A stretch of 64,000 bases of DNA from Paenibacillus peoriae KCTC 3763 (GCF_000236805.1 NZ_AGFX01000018.1:372001-436000); one strand, 5' to 3'. Counted from the stretch's first letter, positions 31,928 to 41,219 are shown. Numbers and translations: made by a program. Notes: generated by a model not told the origin, from the letters alone.

Positions 31928-34246
31928 TCAATTGGATACAGCCAACGCATCCCGGGCGGCTTGAGCAGCCTGCACCATTTGCTGCAATGCGGCAATAGAT
32001 TCCTCCTTGGTACGGGTTTTCAGGCCACAGTCCGGATTAACCCAGAACAAATCTGATGGCAGGACGCGCAGGGCACGCTGGATCATACTTAGCATTTCGG
32101 CCACATCGGGAATGCGCGGGCTATGGATATCATACACCCCTAGACCGATGCCTTTGTCGTATACCTGATCCTCAAAGCTGACAATCAGTTCTCCGTGGCT
32201 TCGCGAGGTTTCAATAGATATAACGTCGGCATCCATATCGGAGATGGACTGGATCATATGCTGAAATTCGGAATAGCACATGTGTGTATGGATTTGGGTC
32301 GCAGGCTCGACGGTGGCTGTGGTCACAAGGAAGGCTTGAACCGCCCAGTCCAGATACGCTTGCTGTTGCTCTTTTTTCAGCGGAAGTCCTTCGCGAATGG
32401 CAGGCTCATCGACCTGAATCATGCCTATGCCCGCTTGTTCCAGTGCCTCTACCTCTGCCCGCAATGCCAGCGCCAGCTGCAAAGCAACCTGGCTGCGCGG
32501 AATATCATTACGTTCGAAGGACCAGTTTAAAATGGTCACAGGACCTGTAAGCATTCCTTTAACAGGTTTGGAAGTCAAGGATTGAGCGAAGGCTGTTTCT
32601 TCCACAGTCATAGGTTGATCGAACGAAACGTCCCCGTATATAATCGGCGGCTTGACGCATCGGGAGCCGTAGGATTGCACCCATCCGTTTTGCGTAAAAG
32701 CAAAGCCTGTTAGCTTCTCGCCAAAAAATTCAACCATGTCTGTTCGTTCAAATTCCCCGTGTACAAGCACATCAATACCAATATCCTCTTGAATATCAAT
32801 CCATTCCTTGATTTGCTGCTGGATAAATGTCCGGTACTGCTCGGCAGACCATTCTCCTTTACGATATTGCAGACGAGCTTTGCGAACCTCGGCGGTTTGC
32901 GGGAAGCTGCCGATGGTCGTTGTAGGCAGTGGAGGCAGCTTCAGCTTATCCTGCTGAATCACACGACGCTGGGCAAAAGGAACGCTGCGTGACTGAGGCT
33001 CTTTGGCCAGCAGTGCGGCCATATCGGCAGCCGTCTGTACACGTGCCGCTGAGCTGTTGAAGCGGGCTACCGCATCCGCACTTTGCTCAACCTGCGCAAG
33101 AGCGGATGGATTGCGCTCGCCAAGTGCAGCCGTCAGAGCAGCGATTTCCTCTAGCTTTTCATCGGCAAAGGCCAGCGCATGCACCAGCTCTATGTCCAGC
33201 TTTTGCTCTGCTTCCAGACTGACCGGCACGTGCAGCAGGCTGCATGACGGCTGTACGATCAGCTGTGTGGCGCTTGTCTGTTCCGCCAGCTGACTGAGCA
33301 GCGCAGCTACGGCCTTCAGATCACTGCGCCATATGTTTCGTCCGTCAACGACTCCAGCGCCCAACGTTTTATCTGTTGGAAAGCCGTGCTGCAATACATG
33401 CTGAAGATTTTCGCCATCATCATGCACAAAATCAAGACCCAGCCCCTGCACCGGAAGAGTGGACAGGCGCTTATAATGCTCCAGGCTGCCAAAGTAGGTT
33501 TGCAGCATAATGTTTAAGGCTGGTGCCGCTTGGGCCAAAGTCTCATAGGCTTCCTGAATAATGTCCAAATCCTCTACCGGGAATGAGGTGGTCAGTACAG
33601 GCTCATCGATCTGAACCCACTGAACACCTTCCGCTGCTAGCTCAGACAGGACACGGGTATACAACGGCAGGAAGCTTCGTACAATGTCGGCTAGCTCTTT
33701 ATGTTCATAGCCCTTGGACAGGGCCACGAATGAATAAGGACCGATGAGGACCGGTTTGCCTTCAATGCCCAGCTCTTGCTTGGCTTCACGATAAGCCTGC
33801 AGGGGTTTGTTTTCGGTGAGTACCGGGGCTGCATTTGCCAATTCGGGCACGATGTAGTGGTAATTGGTATTCAGCCATTTGGTCATTTCACTGGCGGTAG
33901 CCCCCTTTTGCCCACGAGCGATCCCGAAATAAACAGATAGAGGAACAGGGCCTGCGGGCCGAAAGTTGAAACGTTCTGGCACCAGACCAAACATTACGGA
34001 TGTATCAAGCATGTGATCGTAATAGGAGAAGTCACCGACAGGAATGAGGTCAATTCCCTTGTTCTGCTGCTTGCTTAGATGCTCCAGGCGCAATCTTTTC
34101 ATCTCGACATGCAGTTCGCTTTCGTCCATGCTGCCGTTCCAAAAGCGTTCCAGTGCTTTCTTCCATTCCCGGTTTCCGCCGATACGGGGATAACCCAGAT
34201 TACTACTAATCAAGCCAGACCATTGAGACGATTTGGTAATAGACAT
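31928..34246 (-). CDS. metE: Cobalamin-independent methionine synthase
   Basis: The 772-residue product transfers a methyl group from methyl-tetrahydrofolate-triglutamate to homocysteine. It starts SSNLGYPRIGGNREWKKALE, has QIDEPVL in the N-terminal barrel, TTTIGSFPQTAEVRKARL in the linker, MIQVDEPAIREGLP in the catalytic barrel, and zinc ligands in HTHMCYSEF and NPDCGLKTR. The length is normal for MetE. ATG 34246 follows AGGAGG. A cobalamin riboswitch and terminator lie upstream, so the enzyme should be shut off when vitamin B12 is present. Confidence 0.96.
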   Translation of the reverse strand: MSITKSSQWSGLISSNLGYPRIGGNREWKKALERFWNGSMDESELHVEMKRLRLEHLSKQQNKGIDLIPVGDFSYYDHMLDTSVMFGLVPERFNFRPAGPVPLSVYFGIARGQKGATASEMTKWLNTNYHYIVPELANAAPVLTENKPLQAYREAKQELGIEGKPVLIGPYSFVALSKGYEHKELADIVRSFLPLYTRVLSELAAEGVQWVQIDEPVLTTSFPVEDLDIIQEAYETLAQAAPALNIMLQTYFGSLEHYKRLSTLPVQGLGLDFVHDDGENLQHVLQHGFPTDKTLGAGVVDGRNIWRSDLKAVAALLSQLAEQTSATQLIVQPSCSLLHVPVSLEAEQKLDIELVHALAFADEKLEEIAALTAALGERNPSALAQVEQSADAVARFNSSAARVQTAADMAALLAKEPQSRSVPFAQRRVIQQDKLKLPPLPTTTIGSFPQTAEVRKARLQYRKGEWSAEQYRTFIQQQIKEWIDIQEDIGIDVLVHGEFERTDMVEFFGEKLTGFAFTQNGWVQSYGSRCVKPPIIYGDVSFDQPMTVEETAFAQSLTSKPVKGMLTGPVTILNWSFERNDIPRSQVALQLALALRAEVEALEQAGIGMIQVDEPAIREGLPLKKEQQQAYLDWAVQAFLVTTATVEPATQIHTHMCYSEFQHMIQSISDMDADVISIETSRSHGELIVSFEDQVYDKGIGLGVYDIHSPRIPDVAEMLSMIQRALRVLPSDLFWVNPDCGLKTRTKEESIAALQQMVQAAQAARDALAVSN

Positions 34247-34289
34247 ATACTTTTCCTCCTAGCTGGTAGCCAGTTTATTTTTACGTACC

Positions 34290-34341
34290 AAAAAAGGCAT
34301 TCCATCCCCAAGGCTTAAAAATGAGTAGGGGAAAGAATGCC
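34290..34341 (-). terminator. Riboswitch-controlled terminator in the metE leader
   Basis: On the minus strand GGCATTCTTTCCCC pairs with GGGGATGGAATGCC, followed by TTTTTT, between the aptamer and the metE start. Confidence 0.85.
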
Positions 34342-34409
34342 TCCGTGATTAAAAAACAAAAATACGGTGACTGCTCTTAACACCTCCCTATCTCCCGTAG
34401 GTACTTGCG

Positions 34410-34592
34410 ATGTTGTTGAAATAGGCAGGTCTCCTGACTCACGGATCATGACTTCCAGCAATCCTTCCCGGTCTGTGTGTGGACCAGTGGATGTATGAAT
34501 AGCTGAAAACTCCCCGTATACAGTGGCGGGACCGTGCCGGATTTGCACCGGCTTCCCTTTTAAGTCTGAACTGAATAGAACAGACACCTATC
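34410..34592 (-). promoter_or_regulatory. Cobalamin riboswitch of metE
   Basis: Reading the minus strand, the conserved core GCCGGTGCAAATCCGGCACG, then GGTCCCGCCACTGT, and at the 3' end GTCAGGAGACCTGCC (B12 box) are all present in the right order. GGTGTCTGTTC at its 5' border starts the element. It is followed by a terminator, so B12 binding should favour termination before metE. Confidence 0.95.
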
Positions 34593-34681
34593 TCCAAGCT
34601 ATGGAATTAAGGTATGACGAATATTTATGCACTCGTATACTTGTTCATCATCATAAGTGAAACTGACAGGATGCGCAATAG

Positions 34682-34718
34682 AAAAAAGACAAGCCTTCCC
34701 CGTAGGAGGACTTGTCTT
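34682..34718 (-). terminator. Terminator of the nrdDG operon
   Basis: Minus strand AAGACAAGTCCTCC / GGAAGGCTTGTCTT with TACGG loop, followed by TTTTT. Confidence 0.88.
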
Positions 34719-34751
34719 AGGGTGTAACATCTGGCAGAGCATAAGATTATC

Positions 34752-35249
34752 TCAAGCTAATGAAACGGCGTGACCTGCCTGAATGCTGGCTTTTACATCC
34801 ACCAGACGCTGATTGCGACTGCCCCGGAAGCGGAGAGTCAGGTCCTTTTGCTGTTCTACAAAAGGTCCATCCACAATTACGTCGCATAGCAGTGCCAGCT
34901 CCCGTCGTGCCTGATCCGCGAGCAAGTCCTCGTAGACAAAACCCGTATAGGCCCACACGTTTCGATCAGGACAGGCTGCGCGGAAGTCACGTACAAATTG
35001 TGAGCATTCCTCCGCCGAGAAAAACGGATCTCCTCCGCAGAGGGTCAATCCGTCCAACAACGGATTATCCATGATGTCACGGATGACCTCCTGTTGTCGT
35101 TCGGGCGTGAATGGCTCACCTGCGCGGAAGTTCCACGACGCCGGATTGAAGCAGCCGGGGCAGGCATGGCGGCAGCCACTAATGAACACGACGGTGCGCA
35201 GGCCGTACCCTTCGTTCAGAGATTCCGGAATATAGCCGCACAAATTCAC
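34752..35249 (-). CDS. nrdG: Anaerobic ribonucleotide reductase activating protein
   Basis: The 165-residue radical-SAM enzyme has the CxxxCxxC cluster motif in SGCRHACPGCFNPASWNF and LTLCGGDPFFSAE for SAM binding. It makes the glycyl radical on NrdD. Its start overlaps the nrdD stop by four bases, so the two are coupled, and a terminator follows. Confidence 0.93.
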   Translation of the reverse strand: MNLCGYIPESLNEGYGLRTVVFISGCRHACPGCFNPASWNFRAGEPFTPERQQEVIRDIMDNPLLDGLTLCGGDPFFSAEECSQFVRDFRAACPDRNVWAYTGFVYEDLLADQARRELALLCDVIVDGPFVEQQKDLTLRFRGSRNQRLVDVKASIQAGHAVSLA

Positions 35250-37195
35250 TTATGCTTCACCCGGTCGCGAACTTCGGCTTGCTTGGCAGCATTAAAGCGA
35301 ACGGTATAATCACCTGTCAGATATCCGGTTACCCGACGCAAGCGTTGAAAGTGCGTGTGTTCCTCGTCTGTGCCACATTGGGGACAGCTTGTCCCGATAA
35401 TTCCCTCATAGCCGCAGTCCGTGCAGCGGTCTACCGGATGGTTGATGGAGAAGTAGCCGATGTTCTGATCAAGTGCGTACTGCACAATTTTAAGAAACGC
35501 ATCCGGGTTATTCCGCGCATTGCCGTCCAGCTCGATGTACGAAATCGCGCCAGCGTTGCACAGATTATGGAACGGAGCCTCCAAACTGATTTTACGGGCA
35601 GCAGGCAGCGTGTAATACACAGGAATATGGAAAGAATTCGTGTAGTATTCTCGATCATTTACCTCGGGAATCATCCCGAAATCACGTTGGTCCAGCAGCG
35701 TAAACTTGCCGGACAGACCTTCGGCAGGTGTAGCGAACAACGTAACGTTCAGGTTGTGGTATTCGCTCATCCGGTCGCAATACATGCGCATGGAAGTAAT
35801 GATTCGCTGTGCTTCACGGTATACAGCGTCATCTTCTCCGTGGTGCTTGCCGTACAGTGCCTTCATGCATTCGGCTAACCCGATAAACCCGAGCGACAGC
35901 GTACCATGCTTTAGTATGTTTCCTACCTTTTCATCCGGCTCCAGCTTTTCTCCGCCTTCCCATACCCCTTCGCGCATCATAAAGTCTGAAGCTTTGGCAG
36001 GCTGGCTGGTCTGGATTTGATAGCGATGCATGAGTCCATCCACAGCAATGCGCATAACCTCTTCCAGTTTGGCGTCAAAGCCATCCCGGTCAGGTAGCTT
36101 GCGCTTGCCTGTGCAAATGCCATATTCAATCCCGAGCCGCACCAGATTAATGGTATTAAATGAGAGATTGCCCTTGCCGCTCTGACGGTTTCTGCCGAAA
36201 CGGTCAGCAAGGGTACGGGTACGGCAGCCCATCGTTGCAATGATGGTATCCGGGTCATCTGCACGGTAATAGGGCAGGTTGAAGGTGGCATCCACATTCA
36301 CAAAATTCGGATACATCCGTTTGCTGGAACATTCTACTGCTTTCAAGAACAAATCGTAGTTGATATCGCTCTCTGCCTGGTTAACTCCTTTTTTACACTG
36401 GAAAATATGCTGTGGGAAAATAGGAGTTTCCCCGCTGCCCAGGCCGCGAATCGTGGCTTCCAGCAGTGATTGCGAGACAAGCCGTCCCTCAGCGGAAGTG
36501 CACATCCCGTAATTTAGTGAAGTGAACGGAATTTGTCCCCCTGCCCGACTGCTCATGGTGTTCAGGTTATGAATGAGCGATTCAGCGGCCTGTCGGGTCT
36601 CTGTTTCCGTTTCTTCGCGTGCAAATGCATAGGAACGAGGGCAGATTGCCTGCAATTGGGTATTGGCTATATGTAGTTCATCCTCAGACAGCGCAGGCTT
36701 AATCTCTTCCTCAAACAGCCGGAGTCCCTTACGCAGGTGCTTGCGGAAGGACCGGGCAACATAAGGAGCAAGGTCCCAATCTATTTTATTGGCGGAGACA
36801 CCTCCGAATTGGCTGTTTTGCTGAGACTGGAATATGATAGCGACTAGTGCCATAGCGGACATGATCGTTTGCGGTGTGCGCACAGAGCCGTTGCCTGTAT
36901 TAAAGCCGTCTTGCAGTAAACGACCAAAAGGGATAAAGATACAATTCGTAGTTCCGAGCGCATATTGGTCCAAATCGTGAACATATACATATCCGTGGTC
37001 AATGGCGTCCGTCAGTTCAGGCGGAAGCACACGCAGGCGCGCATACCATTTGGCATACTCGGAGCCGAGCTTGCTCATTTTGCCGCTGAATGATTCTCCG
37101 TTCAGGTTTGCATTCTCGCGCAGCATGTCCAGATCTTGTGCCCCTATAACCCGCTGGCCGATATCGTATAATTGATGTTCCTCTAACACTTTCAT
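35246..37195 (-). CDS. nrdD: Anaerobic ribonucleoside-triphosphate reductase (class III)
   Basis: The roughly 650-residue product reduces NTPs to dNTPs without oxygen. Near the C-terminus are the zinc cysteines CTDCGYEG and CPQCGTDEE and the glycyl-radical region RRVTGYLTGDY. Earlier parts include YVHDLDQYALGTTNCIFIPF and GGVSANKIDWDLAPYV. The N-terminus starts at MKVLEEHQLYDIG, apparently without an ATP-cone domain, so allosteric control may be reduced. ATG 37195 has GGAGGG seven bases upstream. FNR-like and NrdR-like sites lie upstream, pointing to anaerobic induction and dNTP-linked repression. Confidence 0.94.
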   Translation of the reverse strand: MKVLEEHQLYDIGQRVIGAQDLDMLRENANLNGESFSGKMSKLGSEYAKWYARLRVLPPELTDAIDHGYVYVHDLDQYALGTTNCIFIPFGRLLQDGFNTGNGSVRTPQTIMSAMALVAIIFQSQQNSQFGGVSANKIDWDLAPYVARSFRKHLRKGLRLFEEEIKPALSEDELHIANTQLQAICPRSYAFAREETETETRQAAESLIHNLNTMSSRAGGQIPFTSLNYGMCTSAEGRLVSQSLLEATIRGLGSGETPIFPQHIFQCKKGVNQAESDINYDLFLKAVECSSKRMYPNFVNVDATFNLPYYRADDPDTIIATMGCRTRTLADRFGRNRQSGKGNLSFNTINLVRLGIEYGICTGKRKLPDRDGFDAKLEEVMRIAVDGLMHRYQIQTSQPAKASDFMMREGVWEGGEKLEPDEKVGNILKHGTLSLGFIGLAECMKALYGKHHGEDDAVYREAQRIITSMRMYCDRMSEYHNLNVTLFATPAEGLSGKFTLLDQRDFGMIPEVNDREYYTNSFHIPVYYTLPAARKISLEAPFHNLCNAGAISYIELDGNARNNPDAFLKIVQYALDQNIGYFSINHPVDRCTDCGYEGIIGTSCPQCGTDEEHTHFQRLRRVTGYLTGDYTVRFNAAKQAEVRDRVKHK

Positions 37196-37249
37196 CATAA
37201 AACCCTCCATATAGTAAAATATATATTATTTTCACAAAAACAACATATT

Positions 37250-37292
37250 GATGATATTGTGTTCTAACCAATTGTTTCGATCTATATATTGT
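37250..37292 (-). promoter_or_regulatory. Two NrdR-box-like sites upstream of nrdD
   Basis: On the minus strand ACAATATATAG (37292-37282) and ACAATATCATC (37260-37250) resemble the NrdR core ACACWATATAT. They lie 32 bp apart start to start, about three helical turns, as NrdR needs. The boxes are not perfect. Confidence 0.45.
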
Positions 37293-37314
37293 ATATACGG
37301 ATATTGTTAGAGTA

Positions 37315-37330
37315 TGTGACTATTGTCACA
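37315..37330 (-). promoter_or_regulatory. FNR/CRP-type palindrome upstream of nrdDG
   Basis: TGTGA-CTATTG-TCACA is a perfect match to the Fnr consensus of Bacillus (TGTGA-N6-TCACA). It is about 120 bases before the nrdD start, suitable for oxygen-dependent activation. Confidence 0.7.
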
Positions 37331-37352
37331 TCCGTGTGGAGGCGAGGAGCAC

Positions 37353-37415
37353 AAAAAAGTCAGGCATAGAGTAAGGAACACATCTGTAGATATGCTCTTT
37401 ACTCTATACCTGACT
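37353..37415 (-). terminator. Terminator of the second AbrB-type gene
   Basis: On the minus strand AGTCAGGTATAGAGTAAA and TTACTCTATGCCTGACT form a long stem followed by TTTTTT, between the AbrB-type gene and the nrd promoter. Confidence 0.85.
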
Positions 37416-37456
37416 ATGGAATACGTGATGAAAAAAAATATAAAATTGGGGGTCTA

Positions 37457-37927
37457 CTAGAGTAGCTTCTTTAGCTGAGACACCCGGCCCTGGGAAATAT
37501 CGAGCATTTCGGCATAAACCTTTTGTGGCAGATTTGGATGCTCCTGAATCAGCTTGCGTAGCTTTTTTACCATTTCACCCTGCTGCACTCTGGATTGCTT
37601 AGGCTGCCAGGTTGTGGCGGTTTGGATCGGTTTGCTATGTTCTTGAGCCTGGATGGCATCGGTGCTGGTGGCGTGTACATTTTCCTCTGTCTTTAATACC
37701 TGGATGCAGTCAGCGCAAATAAAGCTGTCTCGAAAATAAGTTAAATGATCAACTGTGCCGCAAAATTTGCAGGAGACCCCAGTATACTTTCTTAACACAA
37801 ATCCTTCTTCATTTACGAAAAACTCAAGCGAATCACCAATATTGATATCCATCGTGGTGCGCATTTCCTTAGGGAGTACAATTCGCCCCAATTGATCCAG
37901 AGGCCGTGTCATTCCGGTATTTTTCAT
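37457..37927 (-). CDS. AbrB-type regulator with zinc-finger-like and C-terminal HTH segments (paralogue)
   Basis: The 156-residue product repeats the architecture of the protein at 29356-29796: TRPLDQLGRIVLPKEMRTTM, CKFCGTVDHLTYFRDSFICADC, a variable linker with PIQTATTWQPKQ, and a C-terminal end VYAEMLDISQGRVSQLKKLL. The N-terminal domain and the cysteine pair are closely similar; the linker has diverged. Starts at ATG 37927 behind GGAGGAAGC. It lies upstream of, but is terminated before, nrdDG, and no partner is evident. A link to the transition state is expected for the family. Confidence 0.85.
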   Translation of the reverse strand: MKNTGMTRPLDQLGRIVLPKEMRTTMDINIGDSLEFFVNEEGFVLRKYTGVSCKFCGTVDHLTYFRDSFICADCIQVLKTEENVHATSTDAIQAQEHSKPIQTATTWQPKQSRVQQGEMVKKLRKLIQEHPNLPQKVYAEMLDISQGRVSQLKKLL

Positions 37928-38068
37928 CCTTGCTTCCTCCTTTCGCGATATATCCTGATTATACCAAAAAATATCATTTTTTGCTTTGAATGTTGCAGGA
38001 AAAAATAACTTTTTTTGTTTTTTGCTATAGCTGCTCTTTCATCCAATATTAGGAGGATTTCGGTATTG

Positions 38069-38114
38069 TTGCCGGACTTCTCCTTTTTCGCTATGATATA
38101 TTAAAACGTTTTCA
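38069..38114 (+). promoter_or_regulatory. Promoter with cre-like site before the GH3 gene
   Basis: TTGCCG (38069-38074), a 17-base spacer and TATGAT (38092-38097) look like a promoter. TTAAAACGTTTTCA (38101-38114) matches the CcpA cre consensus TGWAAACGNTWNCA except for the G at position 2. Its place just after the -10 would fit glucose repression. Confidence 0.6.
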
Positions 38115-38156
38115 TGTAGACCTTTTCATTATATTTTGGATAAGGAGATGACGGAT

Positions 38157-41153
38157 ATGAGTCATGAAACAACGGATATCGAATATTTATTTCAAGATCC
38201 GAAGATTCATCTGGATGAGCGTGTACGAGATTTAGTGTCCCGGCTAACTTTGGAGGAGAAGATTGAGTCCATGCTGCAATATCAGCCTGCCATTGATCGT
38301 TTGGGGGTCGCGGCGTATAAGCACGGTACAGAAGCGGCACACGGTATAGCCTGGCTGGGTGAGGCGACTTCATTTCCTCAGCCCGTGGGATTGGCGTGTA
38401 CATGGGATACGGAATTGATGCGGCAAGTTGGCTCTGTGATCGGAGATGAGGCGCGCGTCTATTACCGCCGCGATCCGAAATTAAACGGCCTGACCCTGTG
38501 GGCACCTACGGTGGATATGGAGCGTGACCCGAGATGGGGACGGAACGAGGAAGCCTATGGTGAGGACCCGTATTTGACAGGGGAGTTATCGAAGGAGCTG
38601 GTTAAGGGAATACAGGGCGATCATCCGGTCTATTTGAAGGCGGTTGCGACGTTAAAGCATTTCCTGGGCAACAATAATGAAGTGGATCGGGGGAGCGGCT
38701 CTTCCAGCATAGATCCGCGGAACCTGAGAGAATATTATCTGCGAGCCTTCGAGAAGCCTTTTACGGAAGGTGGAGCCCAGTCCATGATGACCTCCTATAA
38801 CCTGATTAATGGAACGCCTGCGACGTTATATCATGGGGTTAACGATATTGTCAGGGGCGAATGGGGGATGGATGGCTTTGTCGTTAGTGATGCGGGTGAC
38901 GTCATGGGGATTGCCAACGACCACCAGTATTATGACTCTCATACGCTGGGTGTAGCCGAATCCATTCGAGCGGGGATTGACAGCATAACGGATGATGCGG
39001 AGCTTTCCAAGCAGGCAATCCGTGAGGCATTGACGCAAGGTACGCTGGAGGAGACAGATCTGGATCGGGCACTATTCCATACATTCCGTGTCCGGTTCCG
39101 TTTGGGAGAATTTGATCCGGCGGCAGACAATCCCTATGCCTTGATCGGGGAAGAGGCACTAATGACAGAGCAAGCCCGTGAATTGTCGCTGCGTGCGGCA
39201 AGGGAGCAGGTCGTGCTGCTCAAAAATGAGCGCGGGCTCTTGCCGCTGGACCCTGCGCAGTGTGGCAAGGTAGCCGTGATCGGTACGCTCGGCAATGAGG
39301 TGTACCACGACTGGTATTCCGGTACATTGCCTTATCGGGTGACACCTCTGGAAGCGATTCGCGCCAAGCTGGAAAGCGAGGACACGAAGGAACGCGTCAT
39401 GTACCGCGATGCCAAGGATCGTGTGATCTTCACGGCGGTGAGCGACGGGGCGAAGCTTACAGTCGATCCTTCCGGCGAGATGCGGCTGTCCCATGATGGA
39501 GAGCCGACGGTATTAACCATGACGGATTGGGGCTATGGAAGTGTGACGTTAACCGATGAGCGCCTGGGTACTTTTGTGACGAGCGATGAAGAAACGCTTC
39601 GTGTGACAGCCGAAGAAGCCTATGGCTGGTATGTTAAAGAAGTTTTCGGCCTGACTCCTGTTGAAAAAGGGCAGTGTCTGTGGACGACATGGAACGGCAA
39701 GCCTGTGGTAGCCGGGGCGGAGGACTCATTAAAGGTAGTGGAGACCACAAGTTCCGTTCCCAACGCTGTAGCAGGAAACGCCTCGACAGTCTCAACAGCC
39801 TCAGAGCATGGCCATACGACGTTCCAGGTAGAAACGGTGTCGGATGGTTTGGCGGAGGCGATAGCCGCTGCGCAAGCGGCAGATACAGCGATTGTATTCG
39901 TTGGCAATCACCCGCTCATTAACGGCAAGGAAGAGAATGACCGCCCAGGCTTGGAGCTGGCAGCTTCCCAGCAGCGGCTTATCGAGGAGGTGTACCGTGC
40001 CAATCCGAATACGATTGTGGTTTTGACAGGCAGCTACCCGTTTGCCATTCCCTGGGTTCAGGAGCATATCCCTGCGATCGTATACACTTCCCATGCGGGT
40101 CAAGAGCATGGCACGGCAGTAGCCGATGTACTATTCGGTGATTATGCGCCCGCGGGTCGTTTGAACATGACATGGTACCGGAGCGAGGAGCAATTAGGCG
40201 ACATCAAAGATTATGATATTATTCGTGGCGGTCGTACCTATCAGTATTATGAAGGTGAACCCTTGTACGCGTTCGGTCACGGGTTGACGTATTCGCCTTT
40301 TGAATATAGTGAGCTGCGCACAGATGCCCAAGCGTCTGGTGCAAGCGAAGGGGCGGCTACAGAGGACGGGGCGGGGAATGTAAGTTCCATTGCTGCACTG
40401 GATGCCACGGATACTTTTCAGGTGTGGGTGGATGTGACCCATCGGGGCGCAGCTGCCAGCGAGGAGGTTGTACAGCTATATGTACGGCCTGGAGCTTCGC
40501 GGGTCAAGCGGCCGTTGAAGACCTTGTGCGGATTTCAACGTGTCCGCTTGGAGCCGGGGGAGACGCGAACAATTGCTTTTACGATTCGAGTGAAGGATTG
40601 GGCGATCTGGGATGTTACACGGGATCGCTATTGCGTTGAAGCTGGTGAATACACCCTGCTGGCAGGCGCTTCTTCAGCGGATATCCGGCTGGAGCATCCT
40701 GTGAACGTTCGCGGCGAAGTCATTCCGCCTCGTCAAGCCGGACGGAGCATTCGCGCTGAGAACTTTGATGATTGTGCCAATATTCTGCTGGATGAAAGCA
40801 AGGAGCAAAAGGAGGCCTGTGTACGTCCGTATTCACCTCAGCATCCTGGCTGGATCGCTTTTCACGGCGTGGAATGGGGGGCGGCAAGCACGGCTGAATT
40901 TCAATGCCGCGTATCAGGCAATAGCAGCGACGCAGTTATTGAGCTGCGTTTGGATACGCCGGACAGCGAAGCAGTGGCTCGTGTGAACGTGGGCAATACG
41001 GGAGGAGCGCAAGCATGGATGACGCTCGCCGAAGCGCTGTGTCCAATCTCGGGTGTACATGATGTGTACCTGTGGTTGAGTGGGGAGGTGCGGTTAAGTC
41101 ATTTTATTTTGAAAGCTTGCTGTCCTACAGGAGATTCTGGTCCGCAGGCTTGA
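38157..41153 (+). CDS. Glycoside hydrolase family 3 (beta-glucosidase/xylosidase type) with C-terminal CBM6-like domain
   Basis: The 998-residue product starts with the GH3 barrel (RLTLEEKIESMLQYQPAIDR, HGTEAAHGIAW, SPxx-type WAPTVDMERDPRWGRNEE, KHFLGNNNE). The nucleophile aspartate lies in GFVVSDAGDVMGI. The second GH3 domain (VVLLKNERGLLPLD, AIVFVGNHPLINGKEENDR) is split by an insert of about 150 residues (DAKDRVIFTAVSDG...). A fibronectin-III-like domain and a CBM6-like beta-sandwich (GVEWGAASTAEFQCRVSG) follow. No signal peptide is present, so it should act on imported oligosaccharides. ATG 38157 has AAGGAG nine bases upstream; TTG 38136 is less likely. A cre-like site suggests CcpA repression. 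Confidence 0.9.
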   Translation: MSHETTDIEYLFQDPKIHLDERVRDLVSRLTLEEKIESMLQYQPAIDRLGVAAYKHGTEAAHGIAWLGEATSFPQPVGLACTWDTELMRQVGSVIGDEARVYYRRDPKLNGLTLWAPTVDMERDPRWGRNEEAYGEDPYLTGELSKELVKGIQGDHPVYLKAVATLKHFLGNNNEVDRGSGSSSIDPRNLREYYLRAFEKPFTEGGAQSMMTSYNLINGTPATLYHGVNDIVRGEWGMDGFVVSDAGDVMGIANDHQYYDSHTLGVAESIRAGIDSITDDAELSKQAIREALTQGTLEETDLDRALFHTFRVRFRLGEFDPAADNPYALIGEEALMTEQARELSLRAAREQVVLLKNERGLLPLDPAQCGKVAVIGTLGNEVYHDWYSGTLPYRVTPLEAIRAKLESEDTKERVMYRDAKDRVIFTAVSDGAKLTVDPSGEMRLSHDGEPTVLTMTDWGYGSVTLTDERLGTFVTSDEETLRVTAEEAYGWYVKEVFGLTPVEKGQCLWTTWNGKPVVAGAEDSLKVVETTSSVPNAVAGNASTVSTASEHGHTTFQVETVSDGLAEAIAAAQAADTAIVFVGNHPLINGKEENDRPGLELAASQQRLIEEVYRANPNTIVVLTGSYPFAIPWVQEHIPAIVYTSHAGQEHGTAVADVLFGDYAPAGRLNMTWYRSEEQLGDIKDYDIIRGGRTYQYYEGEPLYAFGHGLTYSPFEYSELRTDAQASGASEGAATEDGAGNVSSIAALDATDTFQVWVDVTHRGAAASEEVVQLYVRPGASRVKRPLKTLCGFQRVRLEPGETRTIAFTIRVKDWAIWDVTRDRYCVEAGEYTLLAGASSADIRLEHPVNVRGEVIPPRQAGRSIRAENFDDCANILLDESKEQKEACVRPYSPQHPGWIAFHGVEWGAASTAEFQCRVSGNSSDAVIELRLDTPDSEAVARVNVGNTGGAQAWMTLAEALCPISGVHDVYLWLSGEVRLSHFILKACCPTGDSGPQA

Positions 41154-41219
41154 ACTTACTTCTGACTTCACGTACAATGCATTCATCGAAGTTTCTACAG
41201 CTTAGGGGTGTCATTTCAT

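Noticed and set aside
33003-33293. Ser/Ala-rich + strand frame inside metE
   Set aside because: Antisense shadow of the intact metE coding sequence with no initiation signal.
34315-34587. 90-codon minus-strand frame in the metE leader
   Set aside because: It is fully explained by the cobalamin riboswitch and its terminator; no start signal.
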